Shown: positions 1 through 15,000 of the stretch, piece after piece
Layout: each line of letters begins with the position of its first letter
Numbering within the stretch: position 1 is the stretch's first letter
Source of the DNA: Elusimicrobia bacterium UBA5214
GTDB lineage: Bacteria; Elusimicrobiota; UBA5214
Direction: 5' to 3'
Assembly: GCA_002412545.1 (NCBI GenBank)
Contig: DHVG01000027.1
Location: 39,953-103,952, forward strand
DNA: 64,000 nucleotides
Position numbers and translations under genes: made by a program
Notes under the pieces: generated by a model
Told to the model about the DNA's origin: nothing
The model's input: only the letters and a program-made list of their open reading frames with translations
The model's database searches: none

Positions 1-3000
1 GTTAATATACCCTACTGCTTTCGGGTCATCAGGTCGGGCGATACTGCGCACTTGAAGAATATATGTCCCATCAGGAAGACGAGTTAGATTAAATTCACCA
101 GTAACAGAGGATATTTGTAGTTCGTAGTTTGCATCACCAGCTGGACCAACCTTGGTAAATGAACCTTCAATAAAAGGTACGGCTTCACAGCGCACTTCTA
201 CATCTTTATAAACCGCAGTACCACTCTTATCATCAACAAGTCGTCCCTTGATTGTTCCACCGAAAGCCAGCCGGATTATTCCTACCGAGACATCTTTGTT
301 AGTAATTTCAGTTACATCAGCCAAGAATGCTGGTTTATTGCGATATTTACTGAGCACACGGAGACGGTATTTACCGGGGTTGAGATTCCTTATACTGAAT
401 TCTTTGCTATCAGTTTGCATATCGGCAGTAGAAGTAGTGAATTCAACTTTTGTAGAGGCAACTTTTTCTCCCTTGAGGTTAAGCAGGTCTACGGTTATGG
501 TGTTAACCGAACCTTTTGTCGGTCGCTGAACTGTTCCACTCAAACTGTAACCAGTTCCTAAGGCAAAATCTTTGCCGGTAACATTTTCTCCGAGTGCAAG
601 AGGAACAATATATTTTTCCGGTGTTGCTGAAACATCATTTTTCCCGTCATTATTCAAATCACGTGGTGCCAGAACTGTATAGATGCTTACGGGTAATCCT
701 TTGATTTTATAAGTAGCACTGGTCTGGAAGACAGTTTCCCAGACACCCGGTGCACCAACAACTTTTCTTAGTTGTTCAGCGGTAAGGTTTTCCAGGAAAT
801 ATTGTGGTACTGCAGTAGGAATTGTATTATTAGTAACATTAGCAATCGTATACCCGGAAGCGAGAATACTTACCGTGCCGCTGATTGAACCACCAGTTTC
901 CAAATTCAGAATACCTACATCAGCAGGTGTGTCAGGGTCAAGAGTATCAACCCGGACTTTTTTGATAATCCAACCGAAATTACCCGTGGGCATTGGTGGG
1001 TTAAATTGTTCTAATTCATTTGCGACAAGTAAATAATCACCGATATCTAAACCAGTAATTGCAAAACTACCATCGGTTTCTGGGGTGACTGGTTCTACCT
1101 CAATTGAACCAGCAAGTGCCATTACTTGCACTTTACTGTAGTCAACCCCGGTTCCAGTTATCTTACCAACTATCTTACCAGTGAATGCTTCTAAATAGAT
1201 TGTTGGTGCTTGAGTAAGTGCGTTGACTAATACTTCTGTTCCTCCAGCAAGTTTCTTACCCGAAGCAGTATCCCAATGTGAAAGAGCAAATCCTTCCAAA
1301 TGAGTATCCAGCAAGTATTTACTTCCAGAGGACAATCCTCCGATTTCAAAAGGTATTATCTGAGAAGTAGCAGTAGTGGAAATATAGATAGTTTTTCCTG
1401 CTCCGTGCCCAGTTTCTGGTGACCAAATATTCATCCAGAGCGGATAACCTTCAGGCATACCTGAATAAATATACCAACCTTGCATTAATTTGGAAGTATC
1501 ACCACTGATGACCAGTGTTCCCTTGAGTTTTGAACCAGTGCCCATGGTTATTGGTTTAGCTGTGTTTACTCCAGAGGTAATGTATTCTTCTGATTTTGTT
1601 GGTGCTAAACCAGTTCCCCAAGATTCAAAACGCAGAATATAGGTTGTTCCCGGGGTAAGTCCACGCATAAAGTATTCAGCGCTATTCGTCTGGGTTAAAT
1701 CAATATTTGTCCCTGCCCAACCGAAATACTTTTCATCTTTAGAGACCGCTCCGATATTTACCCAAATTGACTGTGCTAACTGTTCAGTTGAAAGTGTAGT
1801 AGTATCTACTTTCACCGTGCCGGAGAGAGTTGCTGCCCGTTCAGTAAACTCAAAGGTTTGTGTTGCCGGAGCCTTTACTCCTTTTTCGGTCTTACCACCG
1901 TAGTCCTCAACTTCTACACGCACTTCGTAAGTTCCCGGGCGGACACTAATTGTAGAAATAACCGTAACCATACTCTGTTCCGCATCCGGAAGTAAAGGTA
2001 TACTAAAGCTCGTTCCACCCCAATTCCCGGTAGCAGGGTCAAAAGCATTGACATTACCCCAGAGGTCAGTTTTCATTCCACCCCATTCCGCCGGGAATTG
2101 TTTCGGAACATTATAGACCTTAATTGTGGTAATAATATCCGCACCTTTAGCCAAGTAAAGATTAACTTCTTTTTCTTGTTCAGCGGTTACTATCACATTC
2201 GGTTGATTTGCTGAACCGAACCCGCTAATTGAAGCACTTACCCAATATCCTTCCCGACCTTCGGTAGTCGGTAAATTACCAATGTAGTAGTGTCCATCCG
2301 TATCACTTACTCCCTGTCCCCAACCATATTGTGAACCAGCATTTACTGAAACGCCAGATAAAGGTTCGGTAGATTCACCAAGGTCAAAGTCAGGTTTACC
2401 ATTATCGTTAGAATCAACAAGTGAATAGACATAACCCTTAATTGCTCCAGCAGTAACTGACATTGCTACTTTAACCTTTAAGGTTGTTGCATCAACGAAA
2501 TCAAGACCATCGGCTAATTCCCAAGGTGTATCTACGATTATTTTCACTCCATAGTCACCTGGTTTTACAATATTCCAGGAAGTATCTCTTCCTTCCCAAG
2601 TGATTTTGCGTTTAATCGTCTTGGTTGTTCCTACACCTTCATTAACGAAGTCCCAGCCGGAGAACCAGAATTCATTCGTCCAATCGGACAGTGCTTGTAA
2701 TTTGTTCAATTCATCCCAGGAGATTGACTTCAGTTTTGTCCAATCCGGATTATTCGGGTCAATGAAGACATCTTCGGTTTTCAAATATTGTTGTCCACCA
2801 ATCCACATTACTTTTGACCAATCAAAAGGTACAAATTTGTTATCACGGTTAGTATCAACAATGACTATACCCCGACCTGAACCAAGATTGTATAACTGTT
2901 CATTTGTCTTTCCCTCGGGAACTGAAAGGTCAACACTGATTTCGGCAAACGTATCCGGTGGAGTAATTGTAGCGTAAGTTGTATTGTTCACAGAAAGATT

Positions 3001-6000
3001 ACTTGCCGTAACTTTAACTTTTGACTGGAGGGTAATTGATGCTGGTTTCGGTGGATAGAATGCCCAATCAAGAGGACGATAAGTTACAGTAGAATCAGCA
3101 GTGGTGAAAGTCGTCCAGAATTCCTGAGGAGTGTAGTCCTGTTTACCGACTCTCAAGACATAATTATACCAAGTAAAATCGTCCGAAATAGCGAGGTTCA
3201 CATTTCTTAGTTCAAAGTTATAGCGGTAGTCGCCCGTACCAAGTAAAGTAGCCGAAGTTGTCGTTTCAGCAACTACAAAATCGTTTGTTGGTTCCCAATC
3301 ACCAAGAGTATCAATTAGTTTAACTTTTGCTGACCCTAATGCCTTTTCAATTATTTCCTTACCGTCAAGCACACGACCACGAATAGTAAATTTCTTGGTA
3401 ACTTTAACTGCAGTGGTAGAAAGGTTGAAATCAAAAATTTTCGTTGTTTCGTTCTTTACCTCGTCAACGGTAATCTCTAAATTCTTTGACTGTCCTTTGA
3501 GTTCCCAGCGGTCATAAGGTGGGTCGGCACGCAGAGAATATACTCCTTCAAAGAGACCAGTAATGTTATAAATTCCGTCAGTACTTGTCCATACTTCTGC
3601 CCATTTTGGTCCACTAACCGTAATATGTGCATTAGCCAAGGGAGTAGTATCAGTTTTAACTGTTCCACTGATTTTTACTCCACTGGTTAAGACAAAATCC
3701 ATGACCGTAGTTTTACTAGTAACAAAACGCACATTTTCTACTCTTCGGTCAATGTAAGAAAGACCTGACCAACTTGGCCAAACCGAAACTATATAGAGTC
3801 CGTCAGCTAAACCAGTAAATGTATAGGAACCCACATCATTTGTATATTGTGAAGCCCAACTCGGTCCAGATACTTCCACATAGACATTACTTAGTCCGTT
3901 ACCTTGTTTATCGGTAATCCGACCGATAATTTTTCCTGGTATACCAGGAACATAATCTTCAATTCTCGCTAAATAGAGTGTCCCTATTGAAGTTAACCCC
4001 ACGGAGACGGTTATGTTCTCTTTCCTTGCGGCAACATATCCGGGTAACGAAGCTTCTACAGAATAACCTGCAGCACCTTCGGGTGTTACGGGCAGTCCAC
4101 CAAGAGCGAAATTACCAGTTTTGTCGGAGACACCTTCACCCCAACCATAATTAGAACTGGCGGTTACTCTTGCTCCTTCCAAAACAGTAGCAGTTTCAAT
4201 ACTTACATCGTATTGTTCATTCTTGTTTACATCAGTATATCCACGGACATAACCTCCAATCCCCGAAGTTTGCACATTGATTCTTAAAGTAGTATCCACA
4301 AAATCAAACCCATCATTTGGTGTCCAAGGAATATCTCCCACAACTCTTACCGGATATACACCCGGTGGGACAATCTGTCCGGTTGGATTCCGTCCATCCC
4401 AGGTAACTTTACGGGTAATCTTATTACTATTTTCACTGATGAAATCCCATCCCGAGAACCAAACATCAGTTGTCCAGTCCGACATTGCTTGTAATTTGTT
4501 TATTTCATCCCAAGCTAACGGACCTTTAAGTATTGTTCTCTTTATTTCATCAACATAAGTTGTATCATTTAGACGACCAAAATTTACGAAATATTTCGGG
4601 TCACCCGGGTCTTCAGGTAAACGATTATTGGTATAATCCCATTTAAGATACTGTTCTCCACCAATCCAAATTACCAAAGACCAATCAAAAGGAACAAATT
4701 TATTATCCTGGTTAGTATCAATAATTACTACTCCTCGTCCATTATTAAGATTATAAAGTTGGTCATTGGTTGTCCCTACCGGGACCGAAATATCGGCACT
4801 AATTTCTGCGGTTTGTTCCGGTGGACTGATAGTCGCCCAGGTAGAATTGTTGACTTTGAGATTACTTACGGTAACGATAAGTTTTGGCTGGAGTTCAATT
4901 GGCATCGCTGCCGGTGGGTCATACATCCAATCCTGTGGACGATAAGTTCGGGTAACCGTAGATTTAATTACCGAGTCATAGTAAGTTGAATGAATCGGGT
5001 CAAATTCATTGAAAGTCATCATTTGTTCCTGTGGCAGATAACCGTCTTTTTTCACCCGGAGAACATAATTATACCAGACATAATTACCGGAGACGACTAA
5101 AGGCACATTCCTCAAAGCAAAATTGAAATCATAGGGTGCACTTCCGCGCATTACGGCATAAGTAGTAGTTGAAGTGACAACTCGATCATTTGTCGGTTCC
5201 CAATCACCAAGGGTATCTACCAGTTCAACCCAAGCATTCGGTAGAGGTAGTCCGGCACTGACTACTTTACCACGAATTGTGAAATATCGATATTCCTTAA
5301 CTAACTGTGTTGATAGTTTAAAGTTAATTTGTTTTCTTTCCTCTACTCCTAAGGACACATTTTCAGTTTTCGGATAAAGACCGTCTCTTCCCCAGGGGTC
5401 AGCAGTGACTGAGTAGATACCTTCAGTCAGTCCGCTAAGCGTATAAGAACCGAATTCATTAGTATAAGTGGAAGCCCAACTCGGTCCATTTGCAGAAACA
5501 TAGATGGTGTTCACATCACCGGCATCTTCTCGGGTAACTACACCATAAATCTCTCCGCCTTTACCAAGCACGAGGTCAACCGTTGTTGTTTTTCCACCGA
5601 CTACGCTGACATTGTCCTTACTCTTGCTAAACAAACCCGTAGCATAGTCAGGTTGAGCAGTAACTACATAAATCCCTCCCGTAAGATTAGGAATTTCATA
5701 GACACCCGAATCATTGGTATAAGCAGAGTTCCAACTCGGTCCACTGGCAGTAACATAGACACCGACTACCGGTGTTCCGTTCTTATCCGTAATTTTGCCA
5801 CTGATTATTCCTGGACCAGCAAGGACGAAGTCAACCTTGACTGTTTGTCCACCCGGAACCGATATTCCCTGATAGGCAGTAAGTAAATCAGTTCTTTCTG
5901 ATGGTGGTGAACAGGAAAGTTCATACCAGCCGCCCGGTAAACCCTCAAAACTGTATGTCCCGCTCTCCACCGTATAGGTATAGTTCCAAACCGGACCACT

Positions 6001-9000
6001 CAACTGAACATAAGCATTAAACAGAGGTTGCCCATCGGCATCACTTACTTTACCAACAACTGTTGCCGGTGCAGTCATTGCACTAAAGGTATTATTTAAA
6101 GTGTAGGGATTAGAACTACTTTGTCCACTTCCGCTATAAACCTTAAGGTAGTATGTTCCCGGTTGAGTAATAATGTATTCAATATGTTCCTCACTTGTGC
6201 CACCAGCATTAGAACGAGTCAGATAGCCACCTGCACTATCCTGCAATTCTAAATCAAAATCTGCCGGTAAATTCTGCAAGTAGACATTAAGTGTTCCCGG
6301 ATTGTTAATCACAATTTTGAAGTAGTCAACATCTTGTGCATCCGGATAAATATAGGCATACTTCATTTCTCCCGGCTGTATTTCCTTAGCTGTAGCAAGC
6401 TCATTATTTTCTTCAAACTCGTCAAAAACAACTGGTTTTTCAAGAACATAATCTCTGGTCTCTGCCACGGTGAGAGTAATTGTATCTTCTTTAGTAAGGT
6501 ATTCCGGAGCAAAGACATAAATCTTGCGTTCCCCGGAAGGTAAATTGGAAATAAGGTAATTACCGGCAGGCACTTCTAATTGTGAAAGTTGAATATCTTG
6601 AGATAAATCTACTCCTGATGGAATAACTACAGCAAGTCCACTGAAACGGTCATTCTGGTCAGTGAGAACTACTACCGGTAAGCTTTTCAAACTCGGGTCA
6701 TCTTTAAGGTTCTGTAGAGAAGGATAGATTTTTTCGCCATCCACAGAACTTACCTGTCCGGAAAGAGTAAGATTGCTGATTGCAAAATCAATATCTATCC
6801 CGAAAATATTCTGTTCCGTAGGTAGATATACATCCCGGTAAATACCTAAAGTAGTAATAAAGAATTTTGACTTATCCGCCGCGGCACTCTTTAAATCAGT
6901 TATCTTGAGGAGATAAAGGTCATACATCCCTGCTGGTGCGGAAAGTTGATAATTACCCTGAGGGTCAATTTTTGCAGAAGTTTTTACACCTTGATTGAGT
7001 AAAGAAAATTCTTTACTAATAATTCCCGGAATTGTCTCTTTAGTGAAATCACCACTCGCTATCGCTTTCACAAAAACCGTTGTTCCCGGTTCAAGAATTA
7101 AATTAGTATAATTGTTGATTTTCCCACTAATTGTTCCGGCACCGACACCTAATTCTCGGGTGAGAGTATAATTTCTTGTTTCGTTTTGTGCAAATAATAT
7201 TGTTTCTTCCGCAGGGATATAATCTGGGGCAAAGACATACACTTTACGTTCACCGGATGAAATATTGGAAATGAAATAGTTTCCGGTAGGACTATCTAAC
7301 TGGGTGATACTAACATTCTTTAAATCTACTCCCGGTGGAATAATTGGACTCAGTGCGGCAAACCTTTCCTGGTCATCAATTAAAACTACTACCGGTAACT
7401 TTTTCAAATTCGGGTCACTAATCAGGTCAGTTAGAGGAGGATAAATACTCTGTCCATCAAGAGAACTTACCTGTCCGGAAAAGGTCATATTACCCCATAC
7501 CGGAGCAATGTCGGCATTGTAATAATGTCCACCATCAGTAACATAAACATCGCGCAATCTACCTAAAGTGTAGACAAAGAACTTCGTCGTATCCGCAGCA
7601 GTGGTCAGGTCCGACATTTTCATTAAATAAATATCAACATAACCTGCCGGTGCGGATAATTCGTATGACCCATCAGCATTTATCCGTCCCAATCCTTCCA
7701 CTTTTACTTTACCATTAAAAATGAACTGCCCACTGATAATTTCTTGTATATTATCTTTAGTAAAAGGTCTTGCTGGTAACGCTTTCACAAAAACGGTTGT
7801 TCCCGGCTCAAGACCAGCCAGTGATTCCGGATAACCACTAATTGTTCCGTGAATCATTCCTCTACCACCGATTGCTAACCAGAGATAAAGGTCAACTACG
7901 GTTTCTCCTTGGGAGACCACTGCTTCTACCGGAGTTGACATCGGGAGATAACTCACAGCTCCGGCACGCAACTGGTAATTACCGGGAATAAGATTCTTAA
8001 ATGCATAATAACCCGTTGCGTTTGTATTCACTTGAGTAATTGTTGCACCGGTCTCCGGGTCAATCAATTCTACAGTTGCCTCCGAAAGCGGACTATTACT
8101 GTTAGCATCACGGACATAGCCAGTAATTCCTCCGAATGGTTCAAGCACAAATTTTTTAGTTGTAATTTTTCCCGCTTCAATTAGGACATTAGTCGCTTTT
8201 TCTACAAAATACATTTCCTTAGAGGCAGTAACTTCATAAGTTCCCGCAGCAAGTGGAATTGAATAATTAGCATTCTCATCGGTAAGGACACTACCGGAGT
8301 AATTCATACCGTCAAAGAAAGTTTCATAGAAGATTTTCGCTCCGGAGAGAAGTTGTCCTTGTTGATTGCTTACACTACCGGAAAGTGTTCCCGGAGTGAC
8401 TACATTTACACTATCTTCATTTTGCACGGTAAGAATTGTGCCGTCTTCCCGTACTACCGTAAGTACGGCTAAATAGTTTCTTATTCCTAAAGTATCAGTT
8501 GGTAAAGTGCTACTGTAAATACCTTTCCCACTAAAACCAGTTAGGTCAATGTCTCTTAAAAGCACACCATCCTTATATACCTTAATATTACTACCGGTTT
8601 GTGCTACCCCGGTCACTCCGTAACGCACATTTAGAGTATATCCAAGATTAGCAAAAGCAACTACCGGCACATCTACATCAACCTCTACCGGGAATATTGT
8701 CTCCCCTAAGATTGCTAATGCCCAGGCAGTAGACAGTGTTTTGTCTGACCAACTACTTGTTGGCCAAGAGCCATCAGTTGATTGCCCACCACTCAGGTTA
8801 GTAAGTAAATAATCAACATAATCCGCATACCAATCACCTACTGTAGGTAAAGTAGTAATCCCTTGCATTTTCAACCCTTTGAAAACACCATACATTGCAT
8901 AATAATTGTTCTGATTAGGAATATGTTCGGAATCAGTAGTCCATTTGGTATCAATAAAACCTACTGCTGACTGCACTCTCGGTGTATCAGCAGTATCACC

Positions 9001-12000
9001 AAAAAATCTTTGTTCAATTAGGAGTCCACCGGTCTTGGCGATATTTACCCACGAGTCCGGCGAATCGTATCCTGAACCACCCAATGTATCACTCTGGATA
9101 TAGTTAATCCAGATATTCAGTTCAGATTTCACAAATGCCGGAATAGTCAATCCCCACTGTTCAGCAGCGTGGAGACCTAAGACAGGCCACTGGGAAACTG
9201 AATTATCGCTACGATAAGGTTCATTTATAGGATTGTATCCCCATCCACCACGAGCAGTTCCTTCTTCATTTTGTGCCCAGGAAAAATAGTCAACTGCATC
9301 CTGAAGTACATCACGATAGGTCAAACCATTAAGTAAACCTCGTATATCAACAACTCTTTCTTTCGCTCCACTACCAGCAATTGCCCCCATTACCATTCCG
9401 CTCTCATACGCCGGATGATTTCCGAAATAGAGACCGAAACCATTTCCGTTAGTATCCGGGTTACCGTAAGTTTGTAGTGCAATTTCCTGTTTATAGACAT
9501 TAGCAAAAAGATAGTCCAATCCTATCTGTACATATTCCGCATAAATATCTTTATCGTAATCATTAGTCGGTAAATGTCCACGATTTTCAAAAGCAAGAAG
9601 TGCTTGTGCACTCGGTCCAACCGTGTAGCCCATCCCTTCACCCATTGAATACCAGGAACCATAATATTGAGGGTCAGTTAAGTTCTGGGTAAGATAAAGG
9701 AATCTTAACCCTTTCTCAATGGCAATTTCCATATCAATTTTTCGTTTCTGCTCCGCAGTAAGTGTAGATGCCACTACTTCAATTTTTACGGTATCCGCAT
9801 CGGAAGCGCCGTTGGCATCAGTTACGGTCAGTGTCGCATAATAAGTGCCAGCCGAAGTATAGGTATGATTGACCGCAATATCGTGTTTATCTTCCACTGT
9901 GCCCTCAAGTACGGTTCCGTCACCGAGATTCCAGGTATAAGTATAAGGTGCTAAACCTTGATGCAGATTACCCCAGACGACCAATTCACTACCAGCATAA
10001 GCATATCTCGGAGGCATTACATTAACTATTGGTGCAAGTAAACCGACAAATTTTCTTGCTTGGTCAAGAGTACCCTCCCATTGTGGTGTTCCTATCTTAT
10101 AATAAATTGTTGGTTTGACTTCTACTCGGGTTGGATTACCAAGCAGAGAGAGTGGTACAGAAAGTTCAATTACATCCTTAGCTACAAAACGACCAGCGTT
10201 TTCCAATTCAACAACTTCACGCTGTTCAGTGCTATTCCAGACATTCAGATGCCAACTATTATCGTAATTGTATATTCCAAAACTAAGATTTTGGTTCGTA
10301 GTTCCATTGGTTAAAAGATTGAAACTGTAACTACCCGACCTTTCCGAACTACTGCCCAGGTTAGGGTTCGCTGAACCATCCCAGAAAGTCATACTCAAAT
10401 AGAGGTTACTTCCGTCAGAAGCAATATTTACATCTTTAATATCGGTTCCGGTGAATTTAAGCTCTTCTGCTGGTCCGATATTATCATTTTCTGCATCAGT
10501 TATCGGCGGAGTGATGGTTAGCCAATCATTCTCTTTTCCATCAAGGACAATCTTCGCTGTAGGCACTGCTACTTCCGGTGGATAAGGTATTTCAATAGTA
10601 AGTGGAATAGTTATTCCCGGGGTTTCTTCTAATGGATATACCGGGATTGCCGTAAGTAGTTCGGCAACTTTGAATTCTACAGGGTCAAAAGAGCCGCCGT
10701 ATGTGCCAATAAGGTCTCCTCCTGAAGGTTCACCAGTTGCTCCTTGCGGGGTGAGAGTAAACGGTTGCACCGCATCAAACCAGGCGGCCAGATAATAAGT
10801 AGCCGGGGTAAGGTCTTCAATAGTGAAAGGAGAATCTCCGGTACCACTGATAGAGATTATCGGTCCAAACGTTGTATCATCCAAAGTAGGACTCGTAGAG
10901 TATACAATAACACAATTCCCGCTCTTATCTCCGGTATAACTTACCGTTCCGGAAATTGAACCCGAACCAGTTGGCACTTCATAGAACGGATTTGGATTTT
11001 CTAATGTGGCATTAACCAAGTTTATATCAATATCGGTTTGACTGCTACTTTCAGTGATGGTTACTGGTGTCGGACTTTCTAAAGTGCCGTAAACACCCCA
11101 GGGGTCAGTCCTTTTCATATTTTTAATATCTCCCATGGTTGCAGCTAAATAATAAGTTCCATCGGGAAGATTAGTAATACTGTAACTACTCGGAAGAGGT
11201 GTGCTTACTTGAACATCAGCGAGTGGTTTATCGTCAAATTGTGGATTAGTCCAGACACGCACAACCACCGGTCCGCTCTGCGTCCCTTCAGGGTAGGAAA
11301 CGGTCCCGGAAATTGCTCCCGTGCCCTTATATAAGGTATAATCTTTTACTACTTCAGTTGCGCTAATTTCTACCGTATCGGTGATTGGTTTATAATCAAG
11401 ACCTTTTGCAGGCAGGACATAAACATTGTAATTACCAAAAGTAAGATTTTTCATCTGGTAAGTGCCAACACTTGGGTTAGTTTCCGAAACTTGGATACTA
11501 CCGAAACCTACCCAATGGTTCTCCGCATCAGTGAGCACTACCGCATCGGTGAGACCATCGCCTTCAGTTTGGCTAATCAAACTACCTTCATCAAAAGTAG
11601 TAATTGTTCCGCGTATACTACCAGAATTGACTGTTGCTTCAATATTGACACCGCTTATTGTCTCCCCAGCAGTAACTGTTATACCGAATGCTCCTCCGTG
11701 CACGGCACCAAATTCCCAGCCATCAGTAGGATATTCTTTGTAGGATAATAAATAGAGGTCAAAAGTGCCACTTGGGACATTAACTTCATAACTACCATTA
11801 GCGCTTACTTCACCATCCCAGAATTCTGCTATTTTTTGAAGATTTTCTTTTGTCAAGGGCATACTGCGAACTACTCCAACTACAAAACCAGTAGTCCCTT
11901 CAGTTAAAGAAGGAAGAATGCTCCAGTTACTGATTACCCCGGAAATTTTACCTGCTCTTTCTAAAGTAATATTGACCGTAGTGGTTGACCCTTCCACTAC

Positions 12001-15000
12001 CGAAACTGGTAAGTCATCTACTTCCAGTAAACCAGCATACTGACTTGGTAAATCTTCAACATCAAGGCCGTATTCTCCTGGTGGGATGTCGTCAATCACG
12101 AATTCACCATTACTACCGGTTAATGTGGACTCACCCCAATCATGAGCCAGTGATTCGAGGTTAATTCTTGCACCGACGACTGGTGCCTCGTCAGGAGTGA
12201 CCACTCTTCCGGAGACCCAACCCGCAAGTGGGAGAGTAACATCTGCAGTAGTCGTCTGGTCTGCAACAATGGAAATATTGGCTACAGTTTTCTTCGCATA
12301 GGGAGAACCATCAGGCGGGTCTACCCAGAGACCAAATGTTCCTTCCGGAATATTATTTATCGTATAATACCCTTCATTGTCAGTCTGAGTGCCGGCAAGA
12401 CCGCCAATATCCAGATGAACATTACTTATTGGGTTACCTTGACTATCAGTAACTCTACCACTGACCGAACCACCTAACGGAAGGGTAAAATCTACCGTCG
12501 TTGTCTGTCCGGCAGTAACATTAACATTATCTGCTTTCTGGATTGCTAAAGCTGACCCATAAGGTGGTAAGCACCTAAGATTATATTTTCCTTCACTAAG
12601 GTCGGTAGCTAAATAAACACCATTGGAATTAGTTTGCACTTGTTTTACCCATTCGGTACGTCCCCATTCGTCCACGATACGCGAGATATCTATCCCCGTA
12701 AACATTACGGGATTACTTAAATAATTTCTTACTACCCCAGAAATTGAACCTGGTACTACTCCGACACCCGTAACGGAGAGATTACCTGTAACCGAACCAG
12801 AGTTATCATAGTATGCTCCTGAGCCATCGGACATTCTCAAGAAAACATTGCCACTTTCTGAGACCGTTCCAGAAAAAGAAGAACCGACATCAAACCAATT
12901 TCCTGAACCAATTTTTGCTTGCAGTTGTCCTACTCCCTCTGCTCCGTCTGGACCTACCGGCCCTGCGCCATATGACCACGAACCACTGGCAGTAATCGTC
13001 AGTGTCTGCCCGGATAAAATAGAGACTCCGCTATCAATTCCCTCTTCAACATTTGCTGGGACAGATACTTCCGTAGTTGGCGGAGCCGATGGTATGGTCA
13101 GATTGACCCCGGAGGTGATTGCCCCGGCAGTAACACTTACCGAAGAAATCTTTACTGAAGGTTCGTTTTCATCCTCCCGAACATTGCCATTCAAATCTAA
13201 AGATGCTTTAACCCGGTAGTTAGCATTATCAGCCAGGTAATTAATTGTGTATTCTACCGGGAAGGAAGTAGGTGTAGAAATAACTACTCTACCCCAACTG
13301 TAACTTACCAATCCTTCTTCTAATTCTGTTTCTACGATTAAATTTGCACGCTCGGTACCAGCGTAATCTACTGTCCCGCTAATTCCACCAGTTGGCACTG
13401 GGTCTATAGACATATTTATATCCGTAGTTTCAGCACCAACAGTAACCGTTACCGGAGTTGAATACGCTGCCCAGGGTTCACCGGGGTCAAGTTCTCGGTG
13501 AGTGTCCGAAAAAACCGGCTCTAGAGAATCCACCAAAGCGGCTACTGAATATGTTCCACTACTTAAGTCCGGAATAGTATAAGTGTAAGGTTCGGAAAGT
13601 GATGCTTGAACCCAGATATCCTGTCCATTTTCTTTCCAGCAAGTTACCCAAATCGGTCCTGTCTGTCCGCTGTTATTAGTAACCGTCCCCGAAATTGAAC
13701 CCGTAGTTGGTGGTGGAGCAGAGAATTTGTACTTGAAACGGACATTTATCTGAGAGCAATTCCAATTTGGGTCATTGGCTTGAATTGAATACTCGTAATA
13801 ATGTCCTTCAACAAGTGCTGTGGTTCCGTCATAAATATAATCTGTAGCAGTAATATCTTCCTTGTACCAGATGGTATTCCAGTCGTTACCGGTTTCTCCT
13901 TTATCGGTCAACGATAATCTATATTTATATCCCGTACCTAAACCGGTCCAGGAGAAATTAAGTGTATCACTGGTCCAGTTTTCATTTTCTGCTGGTTGAA
14001 GGTCAGTAACAAATTGTTCAATGAAAGCAGTCATTGTAGCGATAATTACCTGTGTGCCTGATGAATCCGTGATATTGAATGTGTAATAAAGCGGTGGGGA
14101 AGGTGGTGAATCCGGTGTTTTCCATTCTACTCGGGTAGCAGTGGAATACCAGTTACCCCATTGGTTCCCCTCGGTTCTCCCTTCTGAAAGTAGATTTATA
14201 ATGTCAGTTGTTTCATTTCCGATTCCCGGTCCAGAGACAGTGACCGAAGTTGCGGTCTTATTTGAATCCCATATGCCTAAATTTATACTATAGTAATGAA
14301 TTTCGGTTTGGTCTTGAATTGATTTTGAATGGTATGAATTTGCATTAGGTCTATACCCTTCTTCACCTTTCATCCCGTAAAATGGATTCGGATTTTCTTC
14401 CGTTGCTTCAACTAAGGTAAAGTCAAATGTTGCCGGGACGATTATCGGTGTAGGTGTAAGCGACGGGTCAAAAGTACCATGGAAATACCATGGGTCAATT
14501 TTTTGCACATCGTCAAAAGCACTGGTAAACAATATTGATAGAAAATACCAGGTATCTCCTACCTGAAGATTATCAAATGAGTAAGGGATTGCACCAGTAT
14601 CAATAAATGGACCCTGCACGGTCATCGTAGATAAAAGTTCAGGAGCTCCTTCCTCACCATCAAAAGATTTCAAAAGTGCAACTGCAAGTAGACCACCTTT
14701 TTCTCCAGAATAACTTACTGTCCCCGAAATTGAACCAGTAGGTGGAGGTGGTGGTGCATCTTGAAGAGTGATATCTTTAGTGGTGAGATTGTCTCCCGAA
14801 CCTACAGATATAGAATCAGGAGAATAAATTCCTTTTGGGTCGTTTTCAAATGGGTATTCCGTAGGTCCTGCGGTTTCCAAATATGGAGAATGGAAGTCCC
14901 TTGCCGACATTATCCAGTAGTTCCAGCCGCCTTGAACAGTTAGATTATACTGACCCGGAACATTAACCGTAGTGATTACCCACTGTCCATCAGGTCCGAT

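Noticed and set aside
248..13219. Several plus-strand frames of 60-125 codons
   Set aside because: All lie opposite the continuous giant minus-strand gene, show low-complexity or unnatural composition and lack ribosome sites.
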